Shown here piece by piece: positions 63,340-64,000 of a stretch of 64,000 nucleotides of DNA. The notes below the pieces were generated by a model. The model was not told where the DNA came from and did not search any database. It was given only the letters and a program-made list of their open reading frames with translations. The position numbers and the translations under genes are program-made. Every line of letters begins with the position of its first letter. The stretch's first letter is position 1. The stretch comes from Rhizobiales bacterium Ga0077545 (lineage in GTDB: Bacteria; Pseudomonadota; Alphaproteobacteria; Rhizobiales; Methylopilaceae), in the NCBI GenBank assembly GCA_001464335.1, contig LNEV01000010.1:62001-126000 (forward strand), read 5' to 3'.

Positions 63340-64000
63340 TGCGTCTTTTCCTTGCCGTAACCGGAATTCTTCTCGCTTCCCTGCCTGCACACGCGCAGCA
63401 GCAGACCGGCCGTCTTCAGGGCGCGAGCGTTCGCGCCGTCATGCCCGGCACGCCCGTTTTCCCCGAACGTGCCCCCGAAACCCGCGGACCGCGCATCGTC
63501 GGTCCGCCCCCTGCTCTGGAGCGCAACTCCGGGCCTCTGCTACCCCCACCCCAGGCAGACGCCCCCGCGCCCCAGCAGATGGCGACGCAATCCCCGCACC
63601 CCGGCGCGCCATCTCCCCCCCTCCGTCTCTCGGCGGAGGGGCCCTCTTCCACGGTCCTGGTGTCCAAATCTGAACCGCCGGTGCCAAATTCGAGCCCGCA
63701 GCTCGCCGCCGACATGCCCCCGCCTGCCGATGATGGCGGGGCCGAAACCCAGATGGCCGCTTTGCCGAACGATGCCCTGCCGATGCCCTCGTTCGAGGAG
63801 CGCCAGAATGGCGTCCGCATCAAGGACATCGCTTCGCTTGAAGGCGTCCGGCAGAACCAGTTGATCGGCTATGGCCTCGTCGTTGGACTGCAGGGCACGG
63901 GCGACACGCTGCGCAATGCGGCCTTCTCCGAGCAATCCATGCAGTCCATGCTGGAACGTCTCGGCGTCAATGTCCGCAATTCGCAATTGCGCACCAGAAA
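63339..64000 (+). CDS. flgI: Flagellar P-ring protein FlgI, cut by window edge, with long N-terminal insert
   Basis: The frame is open from the ATG at 63339 (overlapping the flgA stop) to the window edge, 220 residues. Residues 1-19 are a signal peptide (LLASLPAHA). Residues about 20-156 are a proline-, alanine- and serine-rich low-complexity stretch. The P-ring domain starts at RIKDIA (160-165) with [18 protein letters not shown]. Canonical FlgI has the domain directly after the signal peptide. I translated the region codon by codon and saw no frameshift. An eight-base palindrome lies in the insert (63618-63641). Confidence 0.9.
   Translation, partial: MRLFLAVTGILLASLPAHAQQQTGRLQGASVRAVMPGTPVFPERAPETRGPRIVGPPPALERNSGPLLPPPQADAPAPQQMATQSPHPGAPSPPLRLSAEGPSSTVLVSKSEPPVPNSSPQLAADMPPPADDGGAETQMAALPNDALPMPSFEERQNGVRIKDIASLEGVRQNQLIGYGLVVGLQGTGDTLRNAAFSEQSMQSMLERLGVNVRNSQLRTR

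Noticed and set aside
1..64000. CRISPR arrays, insertion sequences, prophage, toxin-antitoxin or defence systems
   Set aside because: No regularly spaced repeats, transposase or phage motifs and no paired toxin-antitoxin frames were seen on either strand.

Overview
The window reads as chromosome from an alphaproteobacterium of the order Hyphomicrobiales (Rhizobiales). This rests on gene content and order: the rpsF-rpsR-DUF2232-rplI-dnaB-alr-radA-cvpA-purF run, a mitochondrial-type NDUFA12 gene beside a DUF2155 gene, ClpS-ClpA, flaF and flbT, and a DUF1217 gene inside the flagellar cluster. GC content is high throughout. No genus or species can be named from the sequence alone. I saw no insertion sequence, prophage, CRISPR array, rRNA or plasmid function.

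Positions 1-40937 are mostly housekeeping. They begin with the end of a DUF2155 gene and NDUFA12 (complex I), followed by two unrecognised secreted or small proteins. Next comes the ribosomal protein/replisome/DNA repair/purine block (rpsF to purF) with a cyclopropane fatty acid synthase and msrB inserted. Then come an SDR gene, der, a TPR membrane protein, a small lipoprotein, a second SDR, clpA-clpS, a D,D-carboxypeptidase with a SPOR domain, a membrane DnaJ protein, panC, a GST, three small DUF genes, kup and mgtE. A detoxification-like neighbourhood follows at 30.9-36.5 kb (aldo/keto reductase, ABM monooxygenase, DJ-1/PfpI protein, divergent LysR regulator, glyoxalase-like protein, MBL-fold hydrolase). 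After it lie a patatin-like lipoprotein, glutathione-dependent formaldehyde dehydrogenase, a response regulator with two receiver domains, acylphosphatase and lipB. A small second FliN paralogue and tRNA-Leu(GAG) close this part.

Positions 41874-64000 are one flagellar cluster in four blocks: flgE-flgK-flgL-flaF-flbT-flgD-fliQ-flhA-fliR-(FliJ-like)-(rod-binding)-flgN-like-(FliL-like?) on plus; DUF1217-flgF-fliI on minus; motA-fliM-(small membrane protein)-fliN-fliG-flhB-(unknown) on plus; and flgB-flgC-fliE-flgG-flgA-flgI on plus, running off the right edge. Flagellin, fliF, fliP, flgH and motB are not in the window. The cluster encodes the hook and filament junction, the export apparatus, the switch, the rod, P-ring assembly and one stator subunit, with four or five short unassigned proteins embedded in the operons.

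Most of the window is ordinary. The points most worth following are: a large proline-rich insert between the FlgI signal peptide and its P-ring domain; an exact CtrA-type box in front of the stray FliN paralogue and weaker ones before the two-receiver regulator and the carboxypeptidase; an exact GAAC-N7-GAAC LexA-type box before radA; hairpins that cover the ribosome binding sites of flgE and a DUF1489 gene; a 168-nt tail-to-tail coding overlap of a DUF3253 gene with kup; and a sharp low-GC patch in the 3' end of flhB.
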